A DNA stretch of 64,000 nucleotides from Strongylocentrotus purpuratus (Eukaryota > Echinodermata > Echinoidea > Camarodonta > Strongylocentrotidae): assembly GCF_000002235.5 (NCBI RefSeq), contig NW_022145607.1, forward strand, positions 36,484,029-36,548,028, in the 5' to 3' direction. The notes under the pieces were generated by a model, which saw nothing but the letters and a program-made list of their open reading frames with translations, was not told where the DNA came from and did no database searches. Shown one piece after another: positions 54,833 to 64,000 of this stretch. Position 1 is the first letter of the stretch, and each line of letters starts with the position of its first letter. Made by a program: the position numbers and the translations under genes.

Positions 54833-57800
54833 TTCTCTCTCACTCAGTCTGTCTGTTTCTGCCTGTTTCTCTCTCTCTCTCTCTCTGGTACCATAATTGG
54901 CATTGAAACTGAAAGTTAACAGACCATACACACTGATTAAGTGACTGTCGTATTTTGATGTACAGGAAATGGTGTGACCTTCTTAAGTAGTTAGAGTATT
55001 ACAGTACATGTACGTAGCACTTGCCATTTACGTTCATTTTCATTTGTACTGAGCAAAAGACAAGATCACATATGCGGATGATTTCATTTTACTTTATATA
55101 GAAATATGATCTATCTGCACTCGAGGTTGACACACTAGCTGGCTATTACCGGGGGTAATAATAAATGCAGGATTAATTCTCAGGAAATGAGGTATTACTA
55201 TAATTAGTCAAGTGGCTACCTTGGGTAAATATGGTATTGCACATGCATATGACCATACATGTTAAAGGGAAGTTGAGTTCTGTTGCAGAGGGCGCTACAC
55301 TAAATAATTTTTTGTGAGATAATGAAAAACTGAGTGTCAAATTTGAAAGAACATAATATTTAAATGACAAAATCATCTTTGTTTGATCAAAATCGGTTCA
55401 GAGATGGCTGAAATATAACGATTTCTAATACTTGTGTACCACCAAAAATATTAGATATTTTAAAAAATTTGAAAAAAACATTGAAAAAAGCGAAATACAA
55501 AATGTAACACCTTTTACGTCGTATTTCAGCCAATGCCAATGTTGGCTTTTTTTGTTGGCACTTTCGTGTTGCTTATATTACCTACAATTAGCCGGCTCAT
55601 GTATTGTTATTTTTAATCAAATAATTAATTAACGGTCACCGTGTTTTTTTTTTTTAAGTGGAGCTGAATTAGTATGATCGTATTGGCTAAATTTCACACA
55701 TTTTGGGGTCTAAAATTACCTTCATACCAATTTTAGGTTCTAAAAGGGGATAAGAGCAATAACCATGCACTTTGAAGGCATTTGTGGTCTGAAAACAGAA
55801 CTCAAATATCCCTTTAAAGGGAGTGTGTCATGGCAAATACTGGTCAACGCCGTCTACATCTTCTTTTGGACAATTGCACGTAAACGAATGGACTTGATTA
55901 ACTGGGTCAGCGCACGTTGAACTGGGTCAGTGCGTGCTAGCGTTGCCGAAATAGACCAAAGTTCTCCTCGACCTTCGGTTTCGCATATGTTGCACACACG
56001 CGAATGCTGCGGTCGCGTCGTCCGTAGTTGTACCCGATTGGCCCCGGGGAGGGCCCCGGGGAGGGCCATGGGCATGGGAAAGACACAGTCTCTTAGGGGC
56101 AATTCCACGGTAACGGAAGGACACTCAGACAAGATTTTTGAACTTCAGGTTCATACTAAAAGAACTGTTTTATTAGTATAAGATGTGAAACAGTACAGAT
56201 ATAATACCTATATAAGTGCCTTTAATTCTCCCCAAAAAAATTGTCATTATAGTTAAGTAGTTTAAGAATGTGCATATTAATTATCTCGGTAACGGAAGGA
56301 CATAAAAATGGACATGGTATTTCCAGTTAATTAGTGTTTATCCAAACTTTGTGAAGTTGATGAAGCTTTCCACTTGACTGAAACACATTTTGTTCCCCAT
56401 AGTTTAATACATACTAATAAAACATTTCTTTTAGTATGAACCTGAAGTTCAAAAATCTTGTCTGAGTGTCCTTCCGTTACCGTGGAATTGCCCTTAGGCG
56501 TACATGTACCCAACACAAGCTTTAGGATCTTCTGCCCCATTCTATGTATCATACTATGGACCTACTCCATCCAAGATCATACTATAAGCATAACATATTG
56601 CTTCTCATAATCATACTCTATAATGTACAAGAAAGACTGAGAGAAGGGTTAGTTGAATTTTCATATTTTGACTAAGTTTGATAGATTTGAATAAATGCAC
56701 TATGGTCGGGAACATGTATTTACAAGTGCAGAACCCCAGAAAGGGCAGTAACAACCTAAAATTAATTTAGGTTAGGTTAGGTATTTTTGATGGTAGAAAT
56801 TAAACAAATTTTATGAAGACCATGGTCATATTTTGCTCTTGTGAGAATATCTGATACCGGAATAAACACGAAAGCTATCAACCGTCTACCTCAACTTCAA
56901 GAGATGATGATGTACGTATATGTAGCATCAAATAGGTGGCCCCCTCCTCATAACCATAGCACCCCTTTTCAGGGTTGGCATATTTCCCGCTTCGGAGGCT
57001 TATTTCCCGGACGCCGTGAAATAAGCGGTATTTACCAGTATTTACCGCTTTTTACCGGTATTTACCACTTTTTACCGGTATTTACCACTTTTTACCGGTA
57101 TTTACCACTTTTTACCGGGAAATACCGGGAAATATGTTTTTCCACTCACTTGTTCATAGGGATTGTCCAATTTTGAACATAATAACAATGGTGGTGAGTA
57201 TGGTTGCTCTTAAGTGTACTATTTGTGTGTGTGTGTGTGTGTGTGTGTTTGTTTGTGTGTTTGTCTATGTCTGTAATTATGTAATGCTGGAAAAAAAATA
57301 CAGGAAAAAGATACCAAATATACACCTAATCTAGATTTGATGTTCTTCATTGAAGGGAACCAAAACCTTCATACTAAGTTACTTTTATTGCAAAGTTTAA
57401 GGTATTTGAATAAAATCGGGCAAGGAATAAGGAAGTTAAAGCTTCTTGAAATGACTAGTCACTAGAGGGCGATATTCAATTTGATGACATCATTTGTGGA
57501 CAACTCTCCATGCCTTTTGTACATCAAATTTCACAATTCTTTCGTTTTTTTTCCTATTTATTTGTGTTCTTGATCGGATTTCATAACATGGATCGACATC
57601 CATGTTGAAGGAAAAACTGTGATAACGCCATTATGAACGTGTAGATGGCGCACAGTTTTTCCTTCATTATCATTTTGCCTTCGGCGTAGACTAGAAGGGA
57701 CGAGATTGACGGCAGCGAGAACGGCTTGCAAGATTTTCAACATGGATGTCGATTTTGACCCATAATTTCCTTAAAAGGGACCATTAAACAGATTATTTCA

Positions 57801-58689
57801 ATCAAGTTAGTAAGTGGAACCAATGTATTATAGCCTAGGCCTAATTTAAAATTGGATATGCACGAGGTAAAATGACATTTTGGGGGCATAACAATACGGC
57901 CGTGGCAAGTTTGTCATGTTTGTGGGAGGGGCCTAACGGCTAAAATCTAGCCGTGATATCTTCAACATACGATGGCATAGGCGGTCATTCAGTCTCTATA
58001 ACCGGAGGTCTAGTGGAGCCAGACGTAGTCTCAGTGGAACAACCGACGATTATAGAGACTGAAGCTTTCGGTCTAGCAAGTTACCAGCCTGAGCTAGATC
58101 TAGACTAGGCTCATATTTTGCGTTTGAGCCGTTGAAGTAATTTTTGTCCGAAGCTTGGCAACGTCCGAAGTTTGGCGGTCTTACTCTAACCACCTTTCCT
58201 CGGCGATCTGAATGTAGATTATAGTTTTATACGCTATCTTTCTTCAGCTTCGCTTCCGAAAGATAGCTGTCTACATCCAGATCGCCTCGGAAGTGATGGT
58301 GATAATATTAGTTTGTCCCATCACCTTCACCAACAGCTCTTTTTGAGCCGAGGTAGCCCGACTCCATTTATACTTACCAAAACCTGATCGCAGATAGCAT
58401 GAAGCTCCTTCTCTATCTTCTCCCTGTATTCCGCGGCCCTGCCTTTAAACTCTTCCTCCGACTTCTGCTCCAGACTACTCACAATCCTCCATGACGAGCG
58501 TCTCGCTCCGACAACATTCTTGTATGCAACGGAAAGCAGGTTTCGTTCGTCCGACGCTAAATGATCGCCCATCTCCGTCACTTTCTTCATTGCTCGCACC
58601 ATATCATCATACCTCTCAGCTTGCTCAAGTAGCCTGGCCAATTCGACAAGGGTAACCCGATCCGTCGTGGCTGCTATCAAATCAGACAT
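49220..58689 (-). CDS. 14-3-3 protein, zeta/beta-like (5 coding exons)
   Basis: 14-3-3 proteins are cytosolic dimeric adaptors that bind phosphoserine/threonine motifs in signalling and cell-cycle proteins. Five exons (58378-58689, 53812-53956, 52751-52911, 51107-51202, 49220-49261) join in phase with GT-AG borders, giving 251 residues against a usual 245-255. Signature 1 ([11 protein letters not shown], 49-59) and signature 2 ([20 protein letters not shown]) are intact. The phosphopeptide contacts are present: K57, R64, R139, Y140, N185 and E192. Isoform is uncertain. The core looks closest to zeta/beta, but the N-terminus is about 8 residues longer than human zeta and the loop after FLIPN is enlarged ([13 protein letters not shown]). 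The acidic tail is very short (EQPSDEITE). Confidence 0.96.
50152..50539. mobile_element. MITE family A, copy with variant left end
   Basis: Starts ttaaagataaagaccagg and ends actggtcttcacctttaa. The interior matches 25366 closely. Intron 4 of the 14-3-3 gene. Confidence 0.85.
50635..50945 (+). mobile_element. Complete tRNA-headed SINE
   Basis: The head has box A-like tggtcgagtgg and box B-like ggttcaagtcc. The body follows with cactaatgtcctttgtcaag, ctccaccaaggtgttaaatg, acgcctggctggaatgctcc and tgtaaagcgctttgagaggg. It ends in tattattatta. About 310 bp, the most complete member in the window. Confidence 0.85.
50948..51085 (-). mobile_element. tRNA-headed SINE, reversed partial copy
   Basis: On the minus strand it reads gtggtctagtggatttgtca...ggttcaagtcccgctgcggc, then ccacccaggtgat. 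It lies tail-to-tail with the plus copy at 50635 and stops about 20 nt from the donor of exon 4. Confidence 0.8.
51107..51202 (-). CDS. 14-3-3 exon 4
   Basis: Residues 207-238: [20 protein letters not shown] then [12 protein letters not shown]. Phase 0 on both sides. Confidence 0.97.
51726..52491. mobile_element. Inverted-repeat element, ggggctattcca ends
   Basis: Left end ggggctattccatgag and right end accatggaatggccc are inverted. The palindromic word gtaacgcgagttacc occurs three times (about 52090, 52275, 52454). Non-coding. The ends resemble those at 56096. Confidence 0.65.
52540..52620. repeat. (TA)n and poly-T
   Basis: About 28 bp of tatata followed by about 40 T with few interruptions and aattaattaattaa. 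Intron 3 of the 14-3-3 gene. Confidence 0.9.
52751..52911 (-). CDS. 14-3-3 exon 3
   Basis: Codon 153 (split) to 206: [40 protein letters not shown] and [11 protein letters not shown]. It holds the conserved [10 protein letters not shown] helix with N185 and E192. Confidence 0.97.
52937..53313. mobile_element. MITE, ttaaagataaac subfamily
   Basis: Ends ttaaagataaacttgagt and actcaactttatctttaa. Closely similar to 35863-36253. It starts 25 bp from exon 3, within intron 2. Confidence 0.82.
53364..53500 (+). mobile_element. tRNA-headed SINE, second head type
   Basis: gatggctgagtagtagagca...aggtcccgggttcaaaacc resembles a tRNA with boxes A and B. It is followed by ttttgttaagacattaatcc. Different head from 50635, similar linker. 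Confidence 0.65.
53812..53956 (-). CDS. 14-3-3 exon 2
   Basis: Residues 105-152: [40 protein letters not shown] and KSENDGRD. R139-Y140 belong to the phosphate-binding set. Confidence 0.96.
54375..54475 (-). mobile_element. tRNA-headed SINE, reversed head
   Basis: On the minus strand: gtggtatagtggttcattca...ggttcaaatcccaaccgagc, then actaatgacc. Same head type as 13086 and 21340. The matching body type is at 55139-55235 on the plus strand. Confidence 0.7.
54638..54890. repeat. (CT)n / (TA)n microsatellite block
   Basis: A ctctctct tract, about 45 bp of tatata with an acatgta centre, then about 170 bp of ctctct with tgtctg interruptions. The leucine/serine frames across it are artefacts. Intron 1 of the 14-3-3 gene. 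Confidence 0.95.
55262..55817. mobile_element. MITE with ttaaagggaagttgag ends
   Basis: Left ttaaagggaagttgagttct and right agaactcaaatatcccttta are inverted. About 556 bp, non-coding. Intron 1. Confidence 0.7.
55850..56092. other. G+C- and CpG-rich island-like segment of unknown nature
   Basis: About 240 bp much richer in G+C than its surroundings, with cgcgtcgtccg and repeated gccccggggaggg. Overlapping frames on both strands have no recognised domain. It could be an alternative first exon or promoter of the 14-3-3 gene, or an insertion. Confidence 0.3.
56093..56500. mobile_element. Inverted-repeat element, ggggcaattcca ends
   Basis: Arms of about 75 bp: ggggcaattccacggtaacg...caggttcatactaaaag, and their inverse ending gttaccgtggaattgccc. 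Flanked by tta on both sides, a possible 3-bp target duplication. Related by its ends to 51726-52491. Confidence 0.8.
56970..57125. repeat. 20-bp tandem repeat (tttaccggtatttaccac)
   Basis: Four units of actttttaccggtatttacc after two diverged ones (57028-57118), inside a segment with gcatatttcccgc and gggaaataccgggaaatat. A related segment lies around 59150-59290. Confidence 0.85.
57220..57260. repeat. (GT)n microsatellite
   Basis: gtgtgtgtgtgtgtgtgt followed by tttgtttgtg variants. Intron 1. Confidence 0.9.
57550..57770. repeat. Imperfect inverted repeat
   Basis: tggatcgacatccatgttga on the left mirrors tcaacatggatgtcgat on the right. Inside, aaggaaaaactgtg mirrors cacagtttttcctt. The outer context (aagggaacc, aaagggacc) suggests a MITE. 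Confidence 0.6.
58196..58293. repeat. Palindromic hairpin element 3
   Basis: tcctcggcgatctgaatgta...gctatctttc mirrors gaaagatagctgtctacatc...gatcgcctcgga. The loop is ttcagcttcgcttc. It lies about 85 bp inside intron 1 from exon 1's donor. Confidence 0.85.
58378..58689 (-). CDS. 14-3-3 exon 1 (first coding exon)
   Basis: ATG at 58689-58687 in the context ttcgccATG, residues 1-104. It holds [16 protein letters not shown] and [20 protein letters not shown] (K57, R64). An acceptor (tgttccacag) at 58710-58719 leaves about 20 nt of 5' UTR, so a non-coding exon should lie upstream. Confidence 0.96.
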
Positions 58690-59150
58690 GGCGAAGAATC
58701 TTTCAGAATCTGTGGAACAGTTTTAAATTATAAGTTGATTCTTTCAGTAGTAAGGTACAGATCTGTATCAGGATATAATAACCACACGCGAAATATAACG
58801 TACGACGTTATTTACACATACCGTTTGTATACGTTCGCATTTACGGTACGTTCGTACGCGCGCGCACTAAGTACATGTCAACGAACTTATTACTTGAAAT
58901 TCGATGGTATGTGCATGTACGTCGCTCGAGAATATCGTTGAATAGCTACAGCCCCATAACTGAAAATTACAATAGGCAAATTATTCCGCTTTCCATTGAA
59001 GCGTGTCCTGTATTGAAGCTAGCTGTTCATTTGTACTTGTACAGTGATGTAGTTTAAATATAATCATACTGGACATCATAACTACACAGTCAAAGTAAAT
59101 ATTAGCAGAGAGATGAATAAGGAAAATAATGGAGTGTTCAAATACCAGGC
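58690..59150. other. Upstream flank of the 14-3-3 coding exon, promoter not located
   Basis: AT-rich with a patch of palindromic CpG words (aacgtacgacgtt, ttcgtacgcgcgcgc, 58796-58865). The non-coding first exon and promoter may be here or further upstream, but nothing fixes them. Confidence 0.35.
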
Positions 59151-59199
59151 CGGTTTGGCAATTTCCCGGGAGATCAGTACTGGTATTCCCCTAGTATTT

Positions 59200-59202
59200 C
59201 CA

Positions 59203-59239
<37 letters not shown>
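59200..59239. repeat. Poly-G run
   Basis: About 38 consecutive G. Potential quadruplex and likely uncertain in length. Confidence 0.9.
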
Positions 59240-59439
59240 CGTGGTTCCGGGAGCTAGGAGAATACTGGGAAATATCAGGAAATAATTATAGTAATATTGG
59301 ATAGCTTAATTGAGTGTGATACATATTGTACGAGTCGAATTAGTAGACGGGTCGAATTCATAGAGAACGAGAGCAAGATATTCTTATTCTTGTATCACAC
59401 GAAAACAAAGACATACAAATTATTATTATTATCCATATA

Positions 59440-59760
59440 TGCAGGGGCGTACGCAGGGGGGGGGGGTTGGGGGTTCAAACTCCCCCCCCCCCCTTTGGTA
59501 TTTTTATGTGTGTAAACCCCCCTAAAAAAACTTTAAAAAAAACCCCTTTGTTTTTTTGTTTTTTGTTTTTTAATTTAAAAAAAAAAAAAAAAAAAAGTAT
59601 GCCCATTGCTAACGTAAAGTGACCTTACCCCCCCCCCCCCCCCAACGAAAAAAAATGTCAAATTTTCAAATGCGAGACCAAAAAAAAAAAAAAGTGTCCG
59701 CTTACAAAATCCGCATCACCCCCCCCCCCCCCCAAAAAAGTATTTATGATCAGGTAGAGC
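59440..59760. repeat. G/C-homopolymer repeat, copy 3 (reversed)
   Basis: gcaggggcgtacgcaggggg, a C run, then tttggtatttttatgtgtgt and poly-A blocks: the reverse of the repeat at 17 and 30950. Further C runs follow at about 59629 and 59719. Confidence 0.8.
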
Positions 59761-60049
59761 GTAGCATGAATTGGCGTGGGGTCTAGGGGCAAAGGACCGG
59801 CGGGGGTCAAGGGGCGGACCCCCCGGAAGCTAATCTTAGGGGGTATGGGCATTTAATTACGGTCAGATGAACATTATTTTGATACCTTATTCATGACACT
59901 GGCAGGTCACTAATTGGCGTGGGGTCCAGGGCTCAGGGATTTTAGGCATTTTATAACGGTCAGATAAGCAATCAGGGGGCGCCTTGGGCCCCCTGGTGTT
60001 GAACTTTATTAGACCCCTTTTTTTACCTTGATCGATTACATGTATGTGC

Positions 60050-61430
60050 CCCATATGGAAACGTTTGCTTTGATTTGTCTCATAAAAGAAGTGATCACAA
60101 ACTGACTCCCACACGGTGTTGAGTGCTCAGGGGTCTCGGGCCACTGGCTTCACCGGGCAGGTAGTTCCATTATGTGAATGGGTAAATTAACTATTACAAA
60201 ATGAGGGACACATTACATTGTACAATAGGGACACACATTGTTTTTATTGTGCAGAACATACTCTTTTATTGACTTACTTATTGAATGAATCTATAAAAAC
60301 AAAATGCATTTTGTATTCTAACAATTGGAGTATACAGAATAATAACAGGTGAATGAAATGCATAAATACCACCCCTGGGAAGGAAGCATTCATAAATTTG
60401 AATACATAGTTGATAAACGACTCCGAATGAAATTATAAAACCAAAATGTAATTTGCGTTCTGGCAATTGGAGTACAAAGAATGATGGCAGGTGAATGAAA
60501 TGTTTCAACAACACAAACACCTGGGAAGGAAGCATCCATACATTTGAATAATTTAGTTGATAAACGATTCCGCATGTGGACGTTTGGTGGAGCAGAAAGC
60601 AGTGGATTCTTAACAACACGAACCCATTTAACAGAATGTCGGAACGTAAATTAAATTTGGCGCGGTTGGAAAATGCATCTTTCTACCCTGCGACTTTAAT
60701 GGTACGATCCAGTAAATTAAAACAGTAAAATGGCTCTTATTTTAAAATTACTCATTAAATAAAACACAAAACTTCATTGATATCTGACAAAATATGTTAT
60801 ATCTTACTAATAATTCAAAAATATGTATAAACATTGTGAAAGTGTAGCATTTTACGATAAAAGACACCGATTGAGAGAAGACGACGTCATTGGAACCTGT
60901 TGATGTGCGCTTGCATCAGGGAATTCAAGGTCAAAAGGTCAATTCAGACGCTAATAAGTTATTGGTCAAGCCTTTTTGTTTCCTTTATTCCGACAAAATT
61001 ATGCAATCAATCAAAACATGTTTATTAACAGAAGAAAGCTAACGATTAGTATTTTCATTAACCGCTTGCCCCAAAGTCGCTTGACCACAGTGAAACGAGT
61101 GAGAGCCTGCGAGAGCGGCCAAAGTATGATTGAAACTCGCTTTTTTGCTCTTCTCCAACGCAAAAAGAGACGACATTGTGCTGGATAAATCTATTTTTTC
61201 CGACAAAAGTATAGAAAATTTGCATATGGTCTTTTTATATTATTCTTTATGAAATGTTATCCGAGTGACTCCCGGGCGCCCCAATGCTGGAAAGAAACGC
61301 ACATTTTAGAAAACTTCACTTTTTCATGGAAAAATGCTTATTTGTTCTATGCACGCAAGTCAGATTGAGCGGATGATACAACGTTTCCATATGCCCCCCC
61401 CCCCCAAAAAAAACATCGAACTCTGGCTAC
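60050..61430 (+). repeat. Long inverted repeat, left arm
   Basis: ggaaacgtttgctttgattt, actgactcccacac, ggcttcaccgggcaggtagt, and further right gccaaagtatgattg and cttgcgtgc-type words, are mirrored in 63340-63910. A 142-bp local duplication (60301 and 60443) sits inside it. Confidence 0.65.
60287..60570. repeat. 142-bp direct duplication
   Basis: caattggagta, caggtgaatgaaatg, ctgggaaggaagcat and gttgataaacga occur twice in the same order, offset 142 bp, with some divergence. Confidence 0.85.
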
Positions 61431-61515
61431 GTGCCTGGTTAAGTAACCAGATGAGTTGAATATCTTCTAACAATATGGCGTTTTTCTATGCACATCACAT
61501 CACTTGGCAGCCTAA

Positions 61516-61860
61516 GGGGGGGGGGGGGGGGGTTTCGGAGAAAACCCTTTTGGGAACCCCCCCCCCCGCCCTTTGTTTTGTTTTTATTTATTTAAAAAAA
61601 TTATGGTAATGGGTTGATCCCCAAAAGCTGACCTAACCCCCCCCCCCCTCCCCCCTCACCCCCCCCCCCCCCCCCCCCCCCCCCCCCGCCAACGAAACGA
61701 TAATACGATTGGCCTAATTTAGAAATTTTGGGACACAAACTTTTTAGACCCCTCCTCAGGACGTCAATCAATTACATGTCTGTGCCCCCCTCCCTCCCCC
61801 TCCCCCCTCCTCCCAAACATCAAACTCAGGCTACGACCCTGTCAGAGGGCAGAGCATCCG
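61516..61860. repeat. G and C runs with an inverted-repeat core
   Basis: G run at about 61517-61532, C runs at 61558, 61639 and 61661-61687, poly-T/A between, then tcccccctcctccc. Same general make-up as the G/C-homopolymer repeats. Confidence 0.7.
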
Positions 61861-62649
61861 GAAGTTCAGGGGTTATAGGCATATAATTACGGTCAGATGA
61901 GCATATTTTAAAACCTTATTTGTGACACTGGCAGGTCACTAATTGGCGTGAGGTCCAGGGGCGGAGCCCTCGGAAGCTCAGGGGGTTTTAAGGCATTAAA
62001 TAACGGTCAGATGAGTATCCAGTGGCCCGCCATGGCGCCTTTGGTTATAGGTTCAGGGGGTTTTATGCATTTAATTACGGTCAGATGAGCATTCTTTTGA
62101 TACCTTATTTGTGACACTGGCAGGACACATTGGTGTAAGGTCCAGGGGGCGTAGCCTCCCGAAGCATAGTGGTTCTAGGCATTAAATTACCGTCACACGA
62201 GCATCCAGGGGCCCGCCTTAGGGCCCTAGGTTTAATCCAGGGGGCATAGCCCTCGTAAGCTCAGGGGTTTTCGGCATTTAATGACGGTCAGATGAGCATA
62301 TTTTGATACCTCATTGTTTTGTGACACTGGCAGGTCACTATTCTTTCTTTCTCTCTCACTTTCTTTCTATTTCTCTTTAATATACTTTTTCTAAAGAAGT
62401 GGGAGGGGAAGCTCGAGGCCCCCTAGCTCCGCCGTTCCGCGGGCCCTGACATGATTGTAAACCTTTAATTAAGCATATTTTCGCCTGACGGTAATTTTAG
62501 GAATTTTTCATTTTCCAAGGAACGCATGAAATAGTATAATTTACTAAAAAGTGAGGAAAAATCTCTGAAAATTATGTCATTTCAACAACATATATGTAAA
62601 TCACCGGTATCGAAATAGAAATAAACCACATTTGAATTTTATTGGGGGG

Positions 62650-63330
62650 CACCCCTACATCCATCCGTACGCCAGTGCATCCCCCTCGATTTACACCTAT
62701 TTTTTTATTTATTTATTTTTTTTTTTTTTTGGGGGGGGAATCACATCTGATCTCCCCTACCTTACTTCTTTCTCTGTTTTTCTTTCCTTTTCTCTCTTTT
62801 TCCCCTTTCCCTTCCCTTCCTTCTCTCTCTCTTTTGAGTTTGATGGGGGGGGGGGGGGGAGGCAAGGGCCTTTCGGCCCCCGATCCACACATTGTTGGCG
62901 GGATTAATCACAACTGATCTACCCTTCTTTTCACCCTTTTCTTTCTTCTTCCTCTTTTTGTTCAGTTTTAACTCTCCTCGTCCCCTTTCCCTTCCTTCTC
63001 TCTATTTTTTGTCGGAAGAGGCAAGGGCCGTTTGCCCTCCCCCTCCGATCCCCAACTTGTTGGCGAGAAAATTGCAACTGATATCTCCCTCCTTTTCTTC
63101 TCTTCTCCCTCTTTATTTACTTTTTTCTTTCCCTATCCTTCCTTCTCTCTTATTTTGATGGGGGGGGGGGGGGGGGAGGCAACAGCCTGGGAGGCAAGGC
63201 CCTTTCGTCGTTCCCCCCCCCCCCCTCCTCCCGATCCCCTACTTTTTCCCCCTCTTCTTTCGCTCCCTCGCTCTTTTTTTTTGCCGGGGGGGGGGGGGGC
63301 AGGGTCCGCCCCCCCCCCCCCCCCCCCTGG
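62650..63330. repeat. CT-rich and G-run array
   Basis: Three diverged units, each with a tttctctcttt/cccttccttctctct pyrimidine block, a gatgggggg run and ggcaagggcc(t)tt...cccccgatcc. Unit spacing is about 150 bp. The proline/leucine-rich frames are artefacts. Confidence 0.7.
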
Positions 63331-63339
63331 ATCCGCGCC

Positions 63340-63910
63340 TGTTATCGATCATCCGCTCAATCTGCCTTGCGTGCATAGAACAAAATAATAGGCATTTTTG
63401 GATGAACTGAAAGTGAAGTTTTCTTTAAAAAAAGTGCGTCTTTTCCGGGGTGCCTGACTCGGAGTCACTTGCATTTGGGTAACCTTTCAAAAAGTATAAT
63501 AACACCAATAATATGGCACATTCTCCGTGCTTTTGTCGGATTTGTTTAGTAATCCAGCACAATGTCGTCTCATTTTGTGTCCAAATTAAGTCAAGGAGCA
63601 AAATAGCGAGTTTGGCCGCTTTCGCCTGGTCAGGCGGCTTTGCATGGGATGAGCGACTGAATGAATACAGCCTACTAATTGTCAGCTTTCTTCTGGTATT
63701 ATTATTGTACTTGTTTTGATTGATTGTATATTTAATTGTTGTTGTCGGAATTTACCTATTCACGTAATGGAACTACGGCCTGCCCGATGAAGCCAGTGAC
63801 CCGTGACCTCGTCACTCGATCCACACTGTGTGGGAGTTAGTGTGTAGTCAACTTCTATTTAATGAGACAAATCCAAGCAAACGTTTCCATAATTATGTAA
63901 ATTCAATCTT
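63340..63910 (-). repeat. Long inverted repeat, right arm
   Basis: cgatcatccgctcaatctgc, cttgcgtgcatagaacaaa, gaagttttct, ccagcacaatgtcgtctc, taatggaactacggcctgcc and caagcaaacgtttcc are the reverse of words in 60050-61430. The right arm lacks about 700 bp present in the left. Confidence 0.65.
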
Positions 63911-64000
63911 TTAATCAGACTTCAATGTCTTCTCAGTTGTTAATTTTAAATAACATCACATCGAAATTGCTGGTGTTATTTTTATTCACATTTAAAAGAC

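Larger units (their letters stand above)
59770..62340. repeat. Degenerate tandem array (attacggtcagatgagcat / gacactggcaggtcac)
   Basis: The words aattacggtcagatgag and tgacactggcaggtcacta recur near 59855, 59955, 61885, 61990, 62075, 62280 and neighbours, with ggggtccaggggcggagccc and ggaagctcaggggtttt between. Spacing is about 95-200 bp. The array is interrupted by the left arm of the inverted repeat (60.05-61.43 kb). Confidence 0.75.

Noticed and set aside
54554..54931. Ser/Leu-rich and Glu/Arg-rich frames
   Set aside because: Translations of the (CT)n/(TA)n block on either strand.
55854..56181. Frames of 65-92 codons on both strands in the CpG-rich segment
   Set aside because: No recognised domain. 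Long frames are expected at high G+C, and one runs into the neighbouring MITE.

Overview
This is a stretch of animal nuclear genome. It holds two intron-rich protein genes on the minus strand, embedded in dense repeats. The proteins resemble vertebrate ones. The intergenic and intronic DNA is packed with short inverted-repeat transposons, tRNA-headed SINEs, non-LTR retrotransposon tails and long G/C homopolymers. This suggests a marine invertebrate deuterostome, most likely an echinoderm such as a sea urchin. The organism call is an inference from general character; no database was searched.

Region 1 (about 2.1-38.6 kb, minus strand): a complete MMS22L gene, which encodes the DNA-repair and replication-fork partner of TONSL. 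I reconstructed 35 coding exons whose phases agree at every junction and whose boundaries are all GT-AG. The total is 3756 nt, or 1251 residues, against about 1243 in human. Several exon edges sit inside local tandem duplications: the exon 9 acceptor (about six copies, with a LINE tail inserted in the array), the exon 9 donor (two), the exon 10 acceptor (five copies of a 53-bp unit), the exon 20 acceptor (two) and the terminal exon (about five). This repeated capture of splice junctions within one gene is the most unusual feature here. Three further acceptors have (CT)n microsatellites as their pyrimidine tracts.

Region 2 (38.6-49.2 kb): intergenic. It holds a pyrimidine-rich block (39.5-40.6 kb), a possible non-coding first exon of MMS22L near 41.07 kb, a foldback structure of two inverted copies of a 1.04-kb element (41.24-43.72 kb), and several MITEs.

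Region 3 (49.2-58.7 kb, minus strand): a complete five-exon 14-3-3 gene of 251 residues, with both family signatures and the phosphopeptide-binding residues. Its introns hold SINEs, MITEs and a (CT)n/(TA)n block.

Region 4 (58.7-64 kb): no gene found. It holds long G and C runs, a degenerate tandem array, and a long imperfect inverted repeat (about 60.05-61.43 kb against 63.34-63.91 kb).

The two genes share a strand but have no clear functional link. The other coding traces are non-LTR retrotransposon fragments. One of them (32.3-33.1 kb) keeps an open frame of about 256 codons.
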